Below, in pieces: positions 18,463 to 27,564 of a stretch of DNA of 35,507 nt (the stretch's first letter is position 1; each line of letters begins with the position of its first letter). The stretch is from Betaproteobacteria bacterium HGW-Betaproteobacteria-1. GTDB taxonomy: Bacteria; Pseudomonadota; Gammaproteobacteria; Burkholderiales; Methylophilaceae. The DNA lies in assembly GCA_002842435.1 (NCBI GenBank), contig PHCX01000009.1, positions 1 through 35,507 on the forward strand, read 5' to 3'. The position numbers and the translations under genes were made by a program. The notes below the pieces were generated by a model that saw nothing but the letters and a program-made list of their open reading frames with translations, searched no databases and was not told the origin of the DNA.

Positions 18463-19532
18463 ACGGATTCACCCAACTTGTCGGAAACACCCTGCGCTTC
18501 GACCTTGCGCTTGTAGGCGATGGAAGAGATCAGCGATGCCACGATAAAGACGACGCCGATGAGGCCGGTGATCACTTCCGGCACATGTTCATAGATCGAA
18601 TAGAACATGATCAGACCCAGAATGCCGATAGCGTAATGAGCCCCGTGTTCAAGATAGACATATTTCTGCAGCGTACCTCGATAGACAAAATGTACCGTTA
18701 GTGAACGCACGAACATGGCGCCTATGGTCAGCCCCAGCATGATAATGACCACGTCACGTGTGATGGCGAAAGCGCCGATGACACCATCGAACGAGAACGA
18801 GGCATCGAGGATTTCCAGATAGAGAAAACCCATAACGCCGCTACGTTTGGCAGCACCGGTGACGGCTGCCGCGTCGGCCTTCGAGCTGAAGAAACTGCCC
18901 AAACTGTCGACCGCAATATAGAGAACAACACCGGCGACACCAGCCAGCAATATGGTCATTTTCTTTTCCGGCGTGACCGGCAGAAACTGATGCAGCACCA
19001 GCAGGACCACCAGCGTGATGAAAATCCCCATGGAATCCAGCTTGCCGAGTTTGGCCATCTGCTCCTCGAACTTGCCGAGCCAGTGCAGCTCCTTGGCATC
19101 GTTGAGGATAAAACTGAGAAACACCAGAAACAGGAAGGTGCCGCCGAATGAAGCGATGGCCGCATGTCCTTCCATCAGGTGCTCGGAATACTCGGCTGGG
19201 CGCGTCAACGCCATGTTGGCGACCTCGATGAAGCCCTGGCTGGTTGCCACCGCCACCAGCAGCAGGGGGAAAATCAGACGCACACCGAACACCGCGATCA
19301 GAATACCGACGGTGAGAAAAAGCTGCCGCCACTTCTCGTCCATGTCTTTCAGGATGGAAGCATTGACCACGGCATTATCGAACGACAGGCTGATCTCCAT
19401 GATGCTCAGGATCAGCGCCAGCACCAGTGCCGCCCAGACCCCAGCCATGGTGCCGGTAGTGTGATGGCCCCACCAGCCGGCCAGCAGCAGACCGACGATA
19501 GTGACCAGAATGGAATACCTGAAATCGCGCAT
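18459..19532 (-). CDS. TerC/DUF475 family integral membrane protein
   Basis: The 357-residue protein is mostly membrane helices with two related acidic motifs, EISLSFDNAVVNA near residue 50 and LEILDASFSFDGVIGAFAIT around residue 240, as in the TerC superfamily. These paired acidic residues in membrane helices suggest metal-ion transport; some TerC members export manganese. The subgroup is the one annotated DUF475, whose substrate is not established. It overlaps gmk by four bases and lies after yicC, so it is transcribed with housekeeping genes. No tellurite operon is present, so a tellurite role is not supported. Confidence 0.85.
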   Translation of the reverse strand: MRDFRYSILVTIVGLLLAGWWGHHTTGTMAGVWAALVLALILSIMEISLSFDNAVVNASILKDMDEKWRQLFLTVGILIAVFGVRLIFPLLLVAVATSQGFIEVANMALTRPAEYSEHLMEGHAAIASFGGTFLFLVFLSFILNDAKELHWLGKFEEQMAKLGKLDSMGIFITLVVLLVLHQFLPVTPEKKMTILLAGVAGVVLYIAVDSLGSFFSSKADAAAVTGAAKRSGVMGFLYLEILDASFSFDGVIGAFAITRDVVIIMLGLTIGAMFVRSLTVHFVYRGTLQKYVYLEHGAHYAIGILGLIMFYSIYEHVPEVITGLIGVVFIVASLISSIAYKRKVEAQGVSDKLGESV

Positions 19533-19573
19533 AAGGGCTTTCTAGAAAGTTGCTTCGGCCATGTCCGGCCGGA

Positions 19574-20428
19574 TTATTCGATATTCTGAATCTGCTCGCG
19601 CATTTGTTCAATCAGCACTTTCAGTGCCATGGCCACCTGCGAGATCTCGGTCGAGAAGGATTTGGAACCCAGGGTATTCGCCTCCCGATTCAGCTCCTGC
19701 ATGAGGAAATCCAACCGCTTGCCGGCAGCGCCGCCTGCCTTCAATATGCGACGCACTTCCGAAACATGGGCCGTCAAACGCTCCAGTTCCTCATCAACAT
19801 CGATACGCTGGGCAAACAAGGTGACTTCCTGGCGCAAACGTTCCTCATCATGCGACTGCATGGCTTCCTGCAACTTGGCCGTCAGCTTGTCCTGATAAAC
19901 CTTGACCTGCGCCGGTAGCAAAGGCCGGACTTCGGCCACGCGCTGCTCAATCTCACGCAAGCGTTCCTCGATGATCGCCTTCAGCTTTTCGCCTTCGCGC
20001 GCCCTCGACGCCAGCATCTGTTCCAGCGCCTGCGCGAGGATCACCTGAATTTCATTCGTCAGCGCCGCCTGATCCAGGCGCTCGCCCACCATGACATTGG
20101 GCCAACGCAGAATATCCGCTACCGTCAGCGGCTGACTTTGCGGAAAATGCGTCTGCACAACGGCACTCATCTGCGCCAAATCCTGCAGGACCGCCGTATC
20201 CAGCCGGGCCTCTGCACTCTGCGTCGAACGCTGCATCAAACTCAGGCGGCACTCCACCTTGCCGCGCCCTAGCTTGCTTGCGATCATCTCGCGCAATGCC
20301 GGTTCAAAACTACGCAAACTCTCATCCAGTTTGAGCTGCAACTCCAGATAACGGTGATTCACTGCCCGCAATTCGAGCACCAGAACTCCATAAGCCGTCT
20401 CTCTTTCCAGGGCAGCGAAACCTGTCAT
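19574..20428 (-). CDS. yicC: YicC family endoribonuclease
   Basis: YicC-family proteins are conserved RNA-binding endoribonucleases linked to small-RNA turnover in E. coli. The 284-residue protein starts with the family signature MTGFA and contains ELRAVNHRYLEL near the N-terminus and KRLDFLMQELNREANTLGSK near the C-terminus. An open extension of 27 codons upstream exists, but part of it comes from a tandem repeat, and the family always begins at MTGFA. The ribosome site is weak. It leads the yicC-terC-gmk-rpoZ-spoT row and is divergent from the kinase gene. Confidence 0.94.
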   Translation of the reverse strand: MTGFAALERETAYGVLVLELRAVNHRYLELQLKLDESLRSFEPALREMIASKLGRGKVECRLSLMQRSTQSAEARLDTAVLQDLAQMSAVVQTHFPQSQPLTVADILRWPNVMVGERLDQAALTNEIQVILAQALEQMLASRAREGEKLKAIIEERLREIEQRVAEVRPLLPAQVKVYQDKLTAKLQEAMQSHDEERLRQEVTLFAQRIDVDEELERLTAHVSEVRRILKAGGAAGKRLDFLMQELNREANTLGSKSFSTEISQVAMALKVLIEQMREQIQNIE

Positions 20429-20439
20429 GCTATAAATTA

Positions 20440-20463
20440 CTTTTGAGATCGCTTTTGAGATCA
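20440..20463. repeat. Two tandem 12-bp units upstream of yicC
   Basis: CTTTTGAGATCG is followed at once by CTTTTGAGATCA, 11 of 12 bases identical. They lie 12 bp before the yicC start on its upstream side. No function is evident. Confidence 0.6.
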
Positions 20464-20578
20464 TTTTTGTAACATCCTGACTTAATTTAAGGCATGGTAT
20501 CAAATGCATGCTGTTTCATGCCAAAATAGCTCGCAACTTCTACAGCAAAAGACGGGTTGCTACAAGTAGCCAGCAATA

Positions 20579-21529
20579 ATGTCCACCCTAAACAACCGCT
20601 CTCTGCCCATCGGCTATCAATTGCATCAGTACAAGATCAAAAAGGTCTTGAGTGCCGGTGGTTTCAGCTATGTCTACCTCGCCAGCGATGAGCACCACAA
20701 TACGGTCGCCATCAAAGAGTTCCTGCCCAGCGCACTCGCGTTGCGTACTGAAGGGGACAAGGTGGTAGTACCGACGGTCGAGGCTTCCGGCAGCTTCCGC
20801 CATGGCCTCAAATGCTTTTTCGAGGAAGGCCGCGCACTGGCCAACATCAATCACAAGAACATCGTGCGCGTGGTGAATTTCTTCCGCGCCAACGAGACCG
20901 TCTACATGGTCATGCAATACGAGCGCGGCAAATCCCTGCAGGAATACATCCTCAGTAACAACGAACCGGTGTCGGAAAACTTCGTGCGCCGCGTCTTTAC
21001 CGAGCTGCTGAACGGCCTGCGCGAAGTACATACCCAAAAACTACTGCATCTGGACATCAAGCCAGCCAATATTTACATCCGGCTGGATGGCTCTCCGGTA
21101 CTACTGGACTTCGGCTCAGCCAGGCAGACCTTGACCGATGCCATCGCCAAACTACCGCCCAGCTACACACCCGGCTTTGCCTCGCCTGAACAGTATGCCG
21201 ATCGCAAACTGCTCGGCCCCTGGAGCGACATCTACAGCATAGGCGCCACCATGTACTCATGCCTGACGCGCGCGACACCCCAAGCGGCCAATGAGCGTAC
21301 GAAGAACGACACGCTGGTACCTGCCGAAAAACTGGGCAAAGCCATCTATTCGGAAAACCTGCTGAAAATCATCGACAGCTGCCTGATGCTTGACCACCTG
21401 AAACGCCCGCAAAGCATCTATGCGCTGCAAAAATCCCTGCAGCATGACCTGCCGCCCTTGCCGCCGGCGAACGAGAAAAAAAGCGGCATCATGAACAGAA
21501 TCATCAATATCCTGCAAAAAGAACTATAA
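20579..21529 (+). CDS. Hanks-type serine/threonine protein kinase
   Basis: The 316-residue cytoplasmic kinase has all core motifs: a glycine loop (SAGGFSYVY), VAIK with ATP-binding K46, a helix-C glutamate in FEEGRAL, the catalytic loop HLDIKPAN with D159, K161 and N164, and DFG at D177. HRD is replaced by HLD, so the usual arginine that senses activation-loop phosphorylation is absent. A TPGFASPEQY segment corresponds to the P+1/APE region. There is no membrane segment or PASTA domain. The PP2C gene follows after 21 bp, an opposing kinase-phosphatase pair. The substrate is unknown. Confidence 0.93.
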   Translation: MSTLNNRSLPIGYQLHQYKIKKVLSAGGFSYVYLASDEHHNTVAIKEFLPSALALRTEGDKVVVPTVEASGSFRHGLKCFFEEGRALANINHKNIVRVVNFFRANETVYMVMQYERGKSLQEYILSNNEPVSENFVRRVFTELLNGLREVHTQKLLHLDIKPANIYIRLDGSPVLLDFGSARQTLTDAIAKLPPSYTPGFASPEQYADRKLLGPWSDIYSIGATMYSCLTRATPQAANERTKNDTLVPAEKLGKAIYSENLLKIIDSCLMLDHLKRPQSIYALQKSLQHDLPPLPPANEKKSGIMNRIINILQKEL

Positions 21530-21550
21530 AAATCCGGACGACATGACATC

Positions 21551-22489
21551 ATGAAATTCACCATCTACCAGAACAGCCGCCAGGGACCGCGACCCTACAA
21601 CGAAGACCGGCTGGCCTATTCCTACAGCAAGGATGCCCTGCTCATGGTGGTAGCCGACGGCATGGGCGGTCACCGCCACGGGGAAGTCGCAGCACAGCTG
21701 GCAGTCAAATCACTGACCGACGGTTTTCAGAACCTGGCCATTCCCACGCTGCTCAATCCGGCCAAGTTTCTGGAAGAACATATCCTGCAGGTACACGATG
21801 CCATCGACAGCCTGACGCTAGGCAACGATCTCAGCGATTCGCCACGCACCACCATCGTTGCTGCCGTGCTGCAGGACAACAAGCTCTACACGGCACACGT
21901 CGGCGATTCGCGCCTGTATCACTTCAGGAATGGCCAGCTGATTTTTCGCACCGAAGATCACTCCATCGTGCAAATGCTCTACCGCAAAGGACAGCTCCGG
22001 TTCGAAGACATGGCCAACCACCCCGACCTGCACAAGATCTACAATTGCCTGGGCGGCGACAAAATGCCGGACATCACACTATCGGGGCCGCGTGCGTTGG
22101 TCGATGGCGATGTCATCTTTCTCTGTACCGATGGTGTCTGGTCCGCGGTCAACGACCACGATATCGGCAAACTGCTGCACGCCGGCGGCATTCTGGACAG
22201 CGTCCCCAAACTGCTTAATATCGCTGAAACCGTCAGCGCGGAACATGGTGACAATATGAGCGCCATCGGCCTGCAGTGGGGTAACCGCCAGAACAGCCAG
22301 TTAGTTGTCTCCACCGCCACCATGCCGCTCGGCACGACGACCACCATCATCAATCCGGTTACCCAGCAACCCAATATGCTGCTTGATGATGCCGCGTTAT
22401 CCGATCTGACAGACGAAGACATTGAAAAAACCATTCTGGAAATCCAGTCTGCCATCAGCAAGACCCGACTCAACTCGTCTTCAAGCTGA
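21551..22489 (+). CDS. PP2C-family serine/threonine phosphatase
   Basis: The 312-residue protein has the metal-binding motifs of the PPM/PP2C family: NEDR near the N-terminus, [20 protein letters not shown] and the late CTDGVW followed by GDNMS. It should remove phosphates placed by the adjacent kinase. A C-terminal tail (about residues 245-312) outside the catalytic domain is polar and Thr-rich and may itself be a kinase target. It is cytoplasmic, with no membrane segment. Confidence 0.93.
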   Translation: MKFTIYQNSRQGPRPYNEDRLAYSYSKDALLMVVADGMGGHRHGEVAAQLAVKSLTDGFQNLAIPTLLNPAKFLEEHILQVHDAIDSLTLGNDLSDSPRTTIVAAVLQDNKLYTAHVGDSRLYHFRNGQLIFRTEDHSIVQMLYRKGQLRFEDMANHPDLHKIYNCLGGDKMPDITLSGPRALVDGDVIFLCTDGVWSAVNDHDIGKLLHAGGILDSVPKLLNIAETVSAEHGDNMSAIGLQWGNRQNSQLVVSTATMPLGTTTTIINPVTQQPNMLLDDAALSDLTDEDIEKTILEIQSAISKTRLNSSSS

Positions 22490-22494
22490 GCTCG

Positions 22495-22517
22495 ACCGGC
22501 GGCTCCCGCCGGTTTGA
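22495..22517 (+). terminator. Probable terminator after the PP2C gene
   Basis: An ACCGGCGG/CCGCCGGT hairpin with a 3-nt loop (22495-22513) is followed by only a short T-rich stretch, so it may be weak. A TATAAT at 22525-22530 just downstream could be the -10 of an rph promoter, but I see no good -35 box. Confidence 0.5.
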
Positions 22518-22557
22518 CTTGGCTTATAATACAAGGCTCACAAAGTCAGGAATCACC

Positions 22558-23298
22558 ATGCCCAGCCAACACCCCAGCCATCGCCCAAGTCAGCGCCCCC
22601 ACAACCAGTTGCGCCCGGTTGAAATCATCCGCCGTTACACCAAACATGCCGAAGGTTCGGTGCTGGTCAAATTCGGCGACACCCATGTGCTTTGCACCGC
22701 AAGCGTGGAAGAGAAAGTCCCGCCATTCCTGCGCGGCAAAAACCAGGGCTGGGTCACGGCCGAATACGGCATGCTGCCAAGATCCACCGGCAGCCGCATG
22801 GATCGCGAAGCCGCTCGCGGCAAGCAATCCGGCCGCACGCAGGAAATCCAGCGACTGATCGGCCGCAGCCTGCGCGCCATCATCGACCTGGGGAAGCTTG
22901 GCGAGCGCAGCATCCAGATCGACTGCGATGTCATCCAGGCTGATGGTGGCACCCGCACCGCTGCCATCACCGGCGCCTATGTGGCGCTGCATGACGCCAT
23001 CTCACATCTGCTGAGAGCCGGACTGATAAGCGAATCGCCTTTGCTCGATTCCGTCGCCGCCATCTCGGTCGGTGTCTATCAAGGCCAACCGGTGCTGGAC
23101 CTGGACTATATCGAGGATTCCGGCTGTGACACCGACATGAACGTCGTCATGACCGGCAAGGGTGGTTTTGTCGAGATCCAGGGCACAGCCGAAGGCGAAC
23201 CATTCCAGCGCGATGCCATGAACGCCATGCTGGATCTGGCCGCTGCCGGCATCGCCGAATTAATCAACAAGCAGAAAACCGCGCTCAGTGCTGAATAA
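22558..23298 (+). CDS. rph: Ribonuclease PH
   Basis: RNase PH trims tRNA 3' ends by phosphorolysis. The 246-residue product has the family segments [46 protein letters not shown] and [19 protein letters not shown]. The ATG at 22558 has CAGGA upstream; an earlier open stretch lacks family similarity. The last 11 bases overlap rdgB. Confidence 0.97.
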   Translation: MPSQHPSHRPSQRPHNQLRPVEIIRRYTKHAEGSVLVKFGDTHVLCTASVEEKVPPFLRGKNQGWVTAEYGMLPRSTGSRMDREAARGKQSGRTQEIQRLIGRSLRAIIDLGKLGERSIQIDCDVIQADGGTRTAAITGAYVALHDAISHLLRAGLISESPLLDSVAAISVGVYQGQPVLDLDYIEDSGCDTDMNVVMTGKGGFVEIQGTAEGEPFQRDAMNAMLDLAAAGIAELINKQKTALSAE

Positions 23299-23884
23299 GA
23301 TCGTCATTGCCACCAGCAATGCGGGCAAGCTGCGCGAAATTCAGCACCTGCTCGCGCCACTGGAAATAGAAGTGCTGCCGCAATCCGATTTCAACATCCC
23401 GGAAGCGGATGAACCCTATTTCACCTTCATCGAGAACGCACTGGCCAAGGCACGGCACACCAGCCTGCACAGTGGGCTGCCAGCATTGGCCGATGATTCC
23501 GGCATCTGCGTCGATGCACTACAGGGTGCGCCCGGCGTCTATTCCGCCCGCTTTGCCGGCGAGCCGAAATCGGATGCACGCAATAACCAGAAACTGCTGG
23601 AAGTGCTGCGGGAGGAAAAGAACCGGCAAGCCCATTATTACTGCGCCATGGTGCTGGTACGTAGCCCGGAAGACCCGCAGCCGTTGATTGCCCAAGGTAT
23701 CTGGCGCGGCGAGATTCTGCGTGCACCTCGCGGCGAGGGTGGTTTTGGCTACGACCCATTGTTCCTCGACCCGGCCAGCGGCAAAACCGGGGCCGAACTG
23801 CCAATGGAAATCAAGAACAGCATCAGTCATCGCGGCCTGGCATTGCGCGACATGCTGCAACAAATCGCCCAGCTGCACGGCTGA
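23288..23884 (+). CDS. rdgB: dITP/XTP pyrophosphatase
   Basis: It hydrolyses non-canonical purine triphosphates (ITP, dITP, XTP) to monophosphates, keeping them out of DNA. The 198-residue protein begins [13 protein letters not shown], the Ham1 family signature, and has [13 protein letters not shown] and [11 protein letters not shown]. The start is GTG at 23288, inside the end of rph, so translation is probably coupled. hemW follows after 6 bp. The rph-rdgB-hemW order is common in proteobacteria. Confidence 0.96.
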   Translation: MLNKIVIATSNAGKLREIQHLLAPLEIEVLPQSDFNIPEADEPYFTFIENALAKARHTSLHSGLPALADDSGICVDALQGAPGVYSARFAGEPKSDARNNQKLLEVLREEKNRQAHYYCAMVLVRSPEDPQPLIAQGIWRGEILRAPRGEGGFGYDPLFLDPASGKTGAELPMEIKNSISHRGLALRDMLQQIAQLHG

Positions 23885-23890
23885 TTCAGC

Positions 23891-25087
23891 ATGATTCCAA
23901 TTATCCCGGTCAGCGATCACGCGCCAACTGGCGGAACAGCTTCCGGCCTGCAGAACCCGCCACCGCTCTCGCTTTACATCCATATCCCCTGGTGCGTACG
24001 CAAATGCCCGTATTGCGATTTCAATTCGCACGAATCCAGAAACGAAATACCTGAACAGGCCTATGTCGATGCCCTGATTGCCGATTTGGAACAATCCGTA
24101 CCCAAGGTCTGGGGCCGCAAGATACGCAGCGTGTTCTTCGGTGGCGGCACGCCCAGCCTGTTCTCACCCGAAGCCATAGACCGCATCCTCAGCCAGGTAC
24201 GCATGCTGACGCCACTGGAATACGAAGCAGAGATCACGCTGGAAGCCAACCCTGGCACGGTGGATGCCGCACACTTCAAGGGTTACCGCGATGCTGGCGT
24301 CAACCGGTTGTCGCTCGGTATACAAAGTTTTGATAACCGCTACCTTGCCAGTCTCGGCCGCATCCACGATGAAAAGCAGGCGCTGGACGCTGCGGAGTTA
24401 GCACTTGCTACCTTTGAAAGCGTTAATCTGGATGTAATGTATGGCCTGCCGCAACAAAGCCTGGAAGACGCGCTGTCCGATGCCAAACGTGCTTGTGAAC
24501 TGGCTCCTGCGCACCTGTCCTTCTACCACCTGACGCTTGAACCCAACACGCCGTTTCACCGCACCCCGCCCAGTCTGCCGGACGATGACACCAGCGCCGC
24601 CATGCAGGAAGCCATAGAAGAGCTGCTCGCATCGCGCGGCTACGAGCACTACGAAACCTCGGCCTTCGCACAAAAAGGCAAACGCGCACGCCACAACCTC
24701 AACTACTGGACCTTCGGCGACTATCTCGGCATCGGTGCTGGCGCGCACAGCAAACTCAGCTATCACGACAAAATCACCCGCGAAAGCCGCCACAAACACC
24801 CCAGCCGCTACCTGGAAAATGCCGCCAAGGGCCAGGCCATCGACAACGAATGGACCATCAGCCAGGACGAACTGGGCTTTGAATTCATGATGAACGCCCT
24901 GCGCCTGACCGAAGGCTTCGACATCGACCTGTTCCATCTGCGCACCGGCCTGCCTATCAGCCGGATCGAACCTGCACTTAAAATTGCACGGAACAAAGGA
25001 CTGATTACAGTAGAAAACAAACTGATCAAACCCTCCTTGCTGGGTCAGCGTTTTTTGAATGAGCTGTTGCAGCTGTTCCTGAATTGA
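23891..25087 (+). CDS. hemW: Radical SAM heme chaperone HemW
   Basis: HemW is a radical SAM protein that binds heme and delivers it to respiratory proteins; it was formerly mis-annotated as coproporphyrinogen oxidase. The 398-residue protein has the CVRKCPYC cluster motif (CX3CX2C) after LYIHIPWC, then FFGGGTPSL and LSLGIQSF, and a C-terminal HemN-type domain. True HemN has an extra cysteine (CX3CX2CXC); here the residue after the last Cys is Asp-Phe, as in HemW. It is the last housekeeping gene before the restriction-modification locus. Confidence 0.94.
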   Translation: MIPIIPVSDHAPTGGTASGLQNPPPLSLYIHIPWCVRKCPYCDFNSHESRNEIPEQAYVDALIADLEQSVPKVWGRKIRSVFFGGGTPSLFSPEAIDRILSQVRMLTPLEYEAEITLEANPGTVDAAHFKGYRDAGVNRLSLGIQSFDNRYLASLGRIHDEKQALDAAELALATFESVNLDVMYGLPQQSLEDALSDAKRACELAPAHLSFYHLTLEPNTPFHRTPPSLPDDDTSAAMQEAIEELLASRGYEHYETSAFAQKGKRARHNLNYWTFGDYLGIGAGAHSKLSYHDKITRESRHKHPSRYLENAAKGQAIDNEWTISQDELGFEFMMNALRLTEGFDIDLFHLRTGLPISRIEPALKIARNKGLITVENKLIKPSLLGQRFLNELLQLFLN

Positions 25088-25200
25088 ATAACCATAAAGC
25101 CAAACTACCAAATTGGTATGTTGCTGAAAATATTAGCGATATGGCAAATTTCAAAGTAGGTGATTTGAATCTATCTACTTTCATGGCAAGCTGTGCATAA
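25084..25200 (+). CDS. Possible short ORF or gene remnant
   Basis: A TTG-started frame of 38 codons overlaps the end of hemW and ends at 25200. Its middle (NWYVAENISDMANFKVGD) reads like protein, but there is no ribosome site and no family is recognised. It could be a remnant left when the R-M locus arrived, or chance. Confidence 0.2.
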   Translation: MNNHKAKLPNWYVAENISDMANFKVGDLNLSTFMASCA

Positions 25201-25271
25201 GGGGAAGATGTTTAACCTGCGGCAGCTACCAACATAATAAAATACCAAAATTTCGATTGAATACCTAAAAC

Positions 25272-26864
25272 ATGAATAACAACAAAGAAACCGAACGCGC
25301 CGAGCTGCACAAAACCATCTGGCGCATCGCCAACGACCTGCGCGGCAGCGTCGATGGGTGGGACTTCAAGAGCTATGTGCTGGGCATGCTTTTCTATCGA
25401 TTCATCTCGGAAAACCTGACCAGCTACCTGAATGAACAGGAACGCAAAGCGGGCGCCAAGGATTTCGACTACGCACGCTTAAGCGACCAGGACGCCGAAT
25501 ACGGCCGCGCCGAGACGGTGAAGGAAAAGGGCTTTTACATCCTGCCTTCAGAGCTGTTTCCCAACGTGCGTGCAAAAGCCCGGCAGGATGCCAACCTCAA
25601 CGAAACCTTAAGCCGCATCTTTATCGATATCGAGGCCTCCGCCAAGGGCAGCGACAGCGAGTACGACTTCAAAGGCCTGTTCGACGACCTGGATGTGAAC
25701 TCCAGCAAGCTCGGCCCCACCGTGGTCAAGCGCAACGAGAAACTGGTGAAGCTGCTGGATGCCATTGGCGATCTGCCGCTGGGCAACACCAGCAACAAGG
25801 GCACCGGCAGTTTCTCGCACCATAGCATCGACTTGTTCGGCGATGCCTACGAATACCTGATGCAAATGTACGCTTCCACCGCCGGCAAATCCGGCGGCGA
25901 GTTCTACACCCCACAGGAAGTCTCCGAACTGCTGGCCCGCCTTACCGTGGTGGGCAAAACCGAGGTCAACAAGGTCTATGACCCGGCCTGCGGTTCCGGC
26001 TCACTGTTGCTCAAATTCGCCAAGGTGCTGGGTCACGACAAGGTGCGGCAGGGCTTTTACGGCCAGGAAGTGAACCTCACCACCTACAACCTGTGCCGGA
26101 TCAACATGTTCCTGCACGATGTGAACTACGAAAAATTCGACATCGCCCACGGCGACACGCTGACCGACCCGCACCACTGGGATGACGAACCCTTCGAGGC
26201 TATCGTCTCCAATCCGCCGTATTCGATTAAATGGGATGGCGACGCCAACCCGCTGCTCATCAACGACCCGCGCTTTGCCCCGGCCGGGGTGCTGGCGCCC
26301 AAGAGCAAGGCCGATCTGGCCTTTACCCTGCACATCCTGTCGTGGCTCGCCGTCAACGGCACCGCCGCCATCGTCGAATTCCCCGGCGTGCTCTACCGCG
26401 GCGGCGCGGAGCGGAAGATACGCCAGTACCTGATCGACAACAACTACGTGGACGCAGTGATCCAGTTGCCGCCGGACCTGTTCTTCGGCACCACCATCGC
26501 CACCTGTATCATCGTGCTGAAAAAATCCAAGCACGACAACGCCACCCTGTTTATCGACGGCTCCAAGGAATTTACCCGCAGCGGCAACAAGAACAAACTC
26601 ACCGCCGCACACCAGCAGAAAATTCTGGATACTTTTACCAAGCGAGAGGACATCGAATACTTCGCCCGGCTGATGGACAATGGCGATATTGCCGAGAACG
26701 ACTACAACATTGCCGTCTCCAGCTATGTGGAACAGAAAGACACCCGCAAAGCGGTGGACATCCAGACGCTCAATGCCGAGATCGCTCAAATTGTCGCCCG
26801 GCAGGCAGGGCTGCGGACAGCCATCGATGCTATCGTGGCGGACCTGGAAAGGGAGCAGGCATGA
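25272..26864 (+). CDS. hsdM: Type I restriction-modification methyltransferase HsdM
   Basis: HsdM is the SAM-binding subunit (two per enzyme) that methylates adenine in the site chosen by HsdS. The 530-residue protein has an N-terminal helical domain (WRIANDLRGSVDGWDFKSYV), the SAM motif DPACGSGSLLL (237-247) and the catalytic NPPY (314-317). Sequence and length fit the type IC (EcoR124) group. The stop overlaps the hsdS start (ATGA), so the genes are translationally coupled. The upstream gap of about 70 bp past the short ORF is A/T-rich; the promoter is not clear. Confidence 0.96.
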   Translation: MNNNKETERAELHKTIWRIANDLRGSVDGWDFKSYVLGMLFYRFISENLTSYLNEQERKAGAKDFDYARLSDQDAEYGRAETVKEKGFYILPSELFPNVRAKARQDANLNETLSRIFIDIEASAKGSDSEYDFKGLFDDLDVNSSKLGPTVVKRNEKLVKLLDAIGDLPLGNTSNKGTGSFSHHSIDLFGDAYEYLMQMYASTAGKSGGEFYTPQEVSELLARLTVVGKTEVNKVYDPACGSGSLLLKFAKVLGHDKVRQGFYGQEVNLTTYNLCRINMFLHDVNYEKFDIAHGDTLTDPHHWDDEPFEAIVSNPPYSIKWDGDANPLLINDPRFAPAGVLAPKSKADLAFTLHILSWLAVNGTAAIVEFPGVLYRGGAERKIRQYLIDNNYVDAVIQLPPDLFFGTTIATCIIVLKKSKHDNATLFIDGSKEFTRSGNKNKLTAAHQQKILDTFTKREDIEYFARLMDNGDIAENDYNIAVSSYVEQKDTRKAVDIQTLNAEIAQIVARQAGLRTAIDAIVADLEREQA

Positions 26865-27553
26865 GCCAGATTGATGAACTTATTGCTCAGCATTGTCCGA
26901 ACGGTGTCGAGTTCAAGGCACTCAGCGATATTGGAGTAATCTTCGGCGGACTGACCGGAAAATCAAAGGCGGACTTTACAAATGGAAATGCTCGCTTCGT
27001 TTCCTATGTGAATGTCTTCAATAACATTGCAGTTAATATCGAAGCACCCGATTTCGTAAAGATTGAAGCGGGAGAACGTCAACGCACACTAGAGCGCGGC
27101 GACATACTCTTTACCGGCTCCTCGGAGACTGCCGAAGAAGTGGGAATGTCCTCTGTGATAACTGCCGACGTTCAAGAACCGCTCTACCTCAACAGTTTCT
27201 GCATCGGATACCGTTTGAATGAGCCGGATGTTCTTGAACCAGGCTTTGCCAAATATCTTTTTCGCTCCGACGCTATGCGCAAACAACTCATTAGAACAGC
27301 AAGCGGGGTAACGCGCTTCAACGTTTCCAAGGCCCGGCTCGCACAAGTCAAGATCCCCATTCCACCCCTCGAAATCCAGCGCGAAATCGTGAAAGTGTTG
27401 GACACTTTCACCCAGCTGGAGGCGGAGCTGGAGGCGGAGCTGGAGGCGGAGCTGGAGGCGCGTCGGCGGCAGTACCAGTACTACCGCGACACGCTGCTCA
27501 ACTTCGATGAGCGCATGAGCGACGCAAGCAAGCAAGCAAGCAAGCAAGAATAA
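26861..27553 (+). CDS. hsdS: HsdS specificity subunit, N-terminal half (repeat-truncated)
   Basis: The 230-residue protein covers the first target-recognition domain (about 15-170) and the central conserved region with its long helix (QREIVKVLDTF, then EAEL repeats, then RRRQYQYYRD). It ends in SKQASKQE, encoded by a GCAA repeat, at a TAA (27551-27553). A normal type I HsdS has two recognition domains and two conserved regions, about 400-450 residues. With one more GCAA unit the frame would run without a stop into the next ORF and give 431 residues. Half-length HsdS can be functional: truncated EcoDXXI and NgoAV subunits are known to pair up. This gene may therefore be active as a dimer with a palindromic target, or be the off-phase of a switch. 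Confidence 0.92.
   Translation: MSQIDELIAQHCPNGVEFKALSDIGVIFGGLTGKSKADFTNGNARFVSYVNVFNNIAVNIEAPDFVKIEAGERQRTLERGDILFTGSSETAEEVGMSSVITADVQEPLYLNSFCIGYRLNEPDVLEPGFAKYLFRSDAMRKQLIRTASGVTRFNVSKARLAQVKIPIPPLEIQREIVKVLDTFTQLEAELEAELEAELEARRRQYQYYRDTLLNFDERMSDASKQASKQE
27413..27460 (+). repeat. Four tandem 12-bp units in the central helix of hsdS
   Basis: The unit GAGCTGGAGGCG occurs four times without gaps, the first copy starting with C. It encodes repeated Glu-Leu-Glu-Ala in the helix that separates the two recognition domains. In EcoR124I and EcoR124/3I, a 12-bp unit encoding Thr-Ala-Glu-Leu occurs twice or three times and sets a 6- or 7-bp gap in the DNA target. Unequal crossing-over or slippage here should alter site spacing the same way. 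Confidence 0.9.
27524..27548 (+). repeat. Tetranucleotide repeat (GCAA)6 in hsdS
   Basis: Six perfect GCAA units (27524-27547) plus one G lie in the coding sequence between the two halves of hsdS. As the unit length is not a multiple of three, gain or loss of a unit changes frame. The upstream frame with 6 copies stops at 27551; with 7 or 4 copies it joins the downstream half; with 8 or 5 it stops at the TGA at 27570-27572. Confidence 0.95.
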
Positions 27554-27564
27554 GGTGGACGACC

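Noticed and set aside
26231..26860. Long in-frame extension upstream of hsdS inside hsdM
   Set aside because: It lies out of frame within the conserved hsdM gene and is Arg/His-rich; the ATG at 26861, overlapping the hsdM stop, is the natural start.
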